This document shows, in pieces, positions 5,418 to 5,780 of a stretch of DNA of 5,780 bases (position 1 is the first letter of the stretch; every line of letters starts with the position of its first letter). The stretch is from JAAYYM01 sp964483395 (GTDB lineage: Bacteria; Bacillota; Clostridia; Lachnospirales; Lachnospiraceae), in assembly GCA_964483395.1 (NCBI GenBank), contig CAZABT010000146.1, positions 1 through 5,780 on the forward strand. Reading direction: 5' to 3'. Made by a program: the position numbers and the translations under genes. The notes beneath the pieces are model-generated. The model made no database searches. It was given only the letters and a program-made list of their open reading frames with translations, and was not told the origin of the DNA.

Positions 5418-5780
5418 TCAGGATTCAAAGCCCTTTGATTTTGGAAGTGTAAAGATAAATTCTGTACCGACGCCTACCGTACTGATGACATTAATGTTTT
5501 CATGATGAGCGCTGATGATTTCTTTTGTAATGGAGAGACCCAAACCGGTTCCCTTCTTATCTTTTCCTCTGGACAGATCTGTCTTATAAAATCGATCAAA
5601 TATCATTTTCAGACTTTCTTTGGGAATTCCGATACCGGAATCCTTGACAGAGACAAAGACCTTATCATTTTTTTCGGTTGTTTCTATTTTGATTGTAGAA
5701 TCATCATGACTGAACTTGATGGCATTATCAATCAGATTGTATAATACCTGTTGAATTTTGACCATATCGGCAGATACAAA
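5418..5780 (-). CDS. Sensor histidine kinase, C-terminal ATPase domain (partial)
   Basis: The gene enters from the right edge and ends at TGA (complement of 5418-5420); 120 residues are visible and the 5' part is outside the window. They form nearly all of a HATPase_c domain. The N box QVLYNLIDNAIKF (11-23 of the visible part), the G1 box DSGIGIP (47-53), the F box IFDRFYK (60-66), the G2 box KGTGLGLSI (76-84) and the closing VGVGTEFIFTLP (102-113) are all intact, so ATP binding should be functional. The ATG at 5765 is not the start: the frame stays open to the edge and the preceding residues FVSAD fit the usual run into the N box. The sensor and His-box regions, and any response regulator partner, would lie upstream beyond 5780. 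The visible part resembles PhoR/WalK-type kinases, but the signal cannot be determined. It converges on the operon and is probably a separate transcription unit. Confidence 0.93.
   Translation of the reverse strand, partial: FVSADMVKIQQVLYNLIDNAIKFSHDDSTIKIETTEKNDKVFVSVKDSGIGIPKESLKMIFDRFYKTDLSRGKDKKGTGLGLSITKEIISAHHENINVISTVGVGTEFIFTLPKSKGFES
5425..5442 (+). terminator. Weak candidate terminator stem followed by TTTT
   Basis: TCAAAG (5425-5430) and CTTTGA (5433-5438) are perfectly complementary, and TTTT (5439-5442) follows on the + strand. The loop would be only two bases, or four if the inner pair opens, and the stem is AT-rich. It lies inside the last codons of the - strand kinase gene. 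It may help to stop + strand transcription together with the stem at 5396-5412, but the evidence is slight. Confidence 0.2.

Noticed and set aside
5502..5744. An 80-codon open frame on the + strand opposite the kinase
   Set aside because: It is the antisense shadow of a well-conserved kinase ATPase domain and has no family resemblance.
5418..5765. A complete 115-residue ATPase-only protein starting at the ATG at 5765
   Set aside because: The frame is open to the window edge and the residues just upstream fit the conserved approach to the kinase N box, so this ATG is internal.

Overview
The window reads as a chromosomal segment of a low-to-mid GC Gram-positive anaerobe of the class Clostridia, most plausibly a Lachnospiraceae relative. 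This is inferred from family resemblance of the proteins (VanW/G5 surface protein, HypE-like AIR synthase, Lrp-aminotransferase-TrmL run, VanZ-like protein), strong purine-rich Shine-Dalgarno sites and very tight gene packing. No phage, transposon, CRISPR, tRNA or rRNA sequence is visible.

Layout: positions 1-149 are an AT-rich intergenic region with a good sigma-A-type promoter. Six genes then run on the + strand with gaps of at most 18 bases: a secreted VanW-domain protein (150-1754), a HypE-like AIR-synthase-family protein (1759-2739), an Lrp/AsnC regulator (2758-3246), a PLP-dependent class I/II aminotransferase (3243-4415), the tRNA wobble methyltransferase TrmL (4412-4906) and a small VanZ-like membrane protein (4923-5390). 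The regulator, aminotransferase and trmL are joined by two 4-base stop/start overlaps. The 3' end of a sensor histidine kinase lies on the - strand (5418 to the window edge), convergent with the operon. A short GC-rich hairpin sits in the 27-base gap between the two converging genes.

How the genes may work together: the clearest functional pair is the Lrp-type regulator and the overlapping aminotransferase, suggesting amino-acid-responsive control of an amino-acid transamination step. TrmL is a housekeeping tRNA modification enzyme. The VanW and VanZ proteins are named after accessory genes of glycopeptide-resistance clusters, but no vanH, ligase or vanX gene is present, so a resistance cassette is not supported. 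The AIR-synthase-like protein lacks the C-terminal cysteine motif of true HypE and has no other hydrogenase-maturation genes beside it, so its substrate is unknown.

Most of the window is an ordinary compact clostridial operon. The points most worth a second look are the orphan HypE-like enzyme, two strong perfect inverted repeats inside trmL (an 11-bp stem near its start and a 9-bp stem near its end), and the alanine-rich tail on the VanW protein. I do not see convincing evidence of a new multi-gene system.
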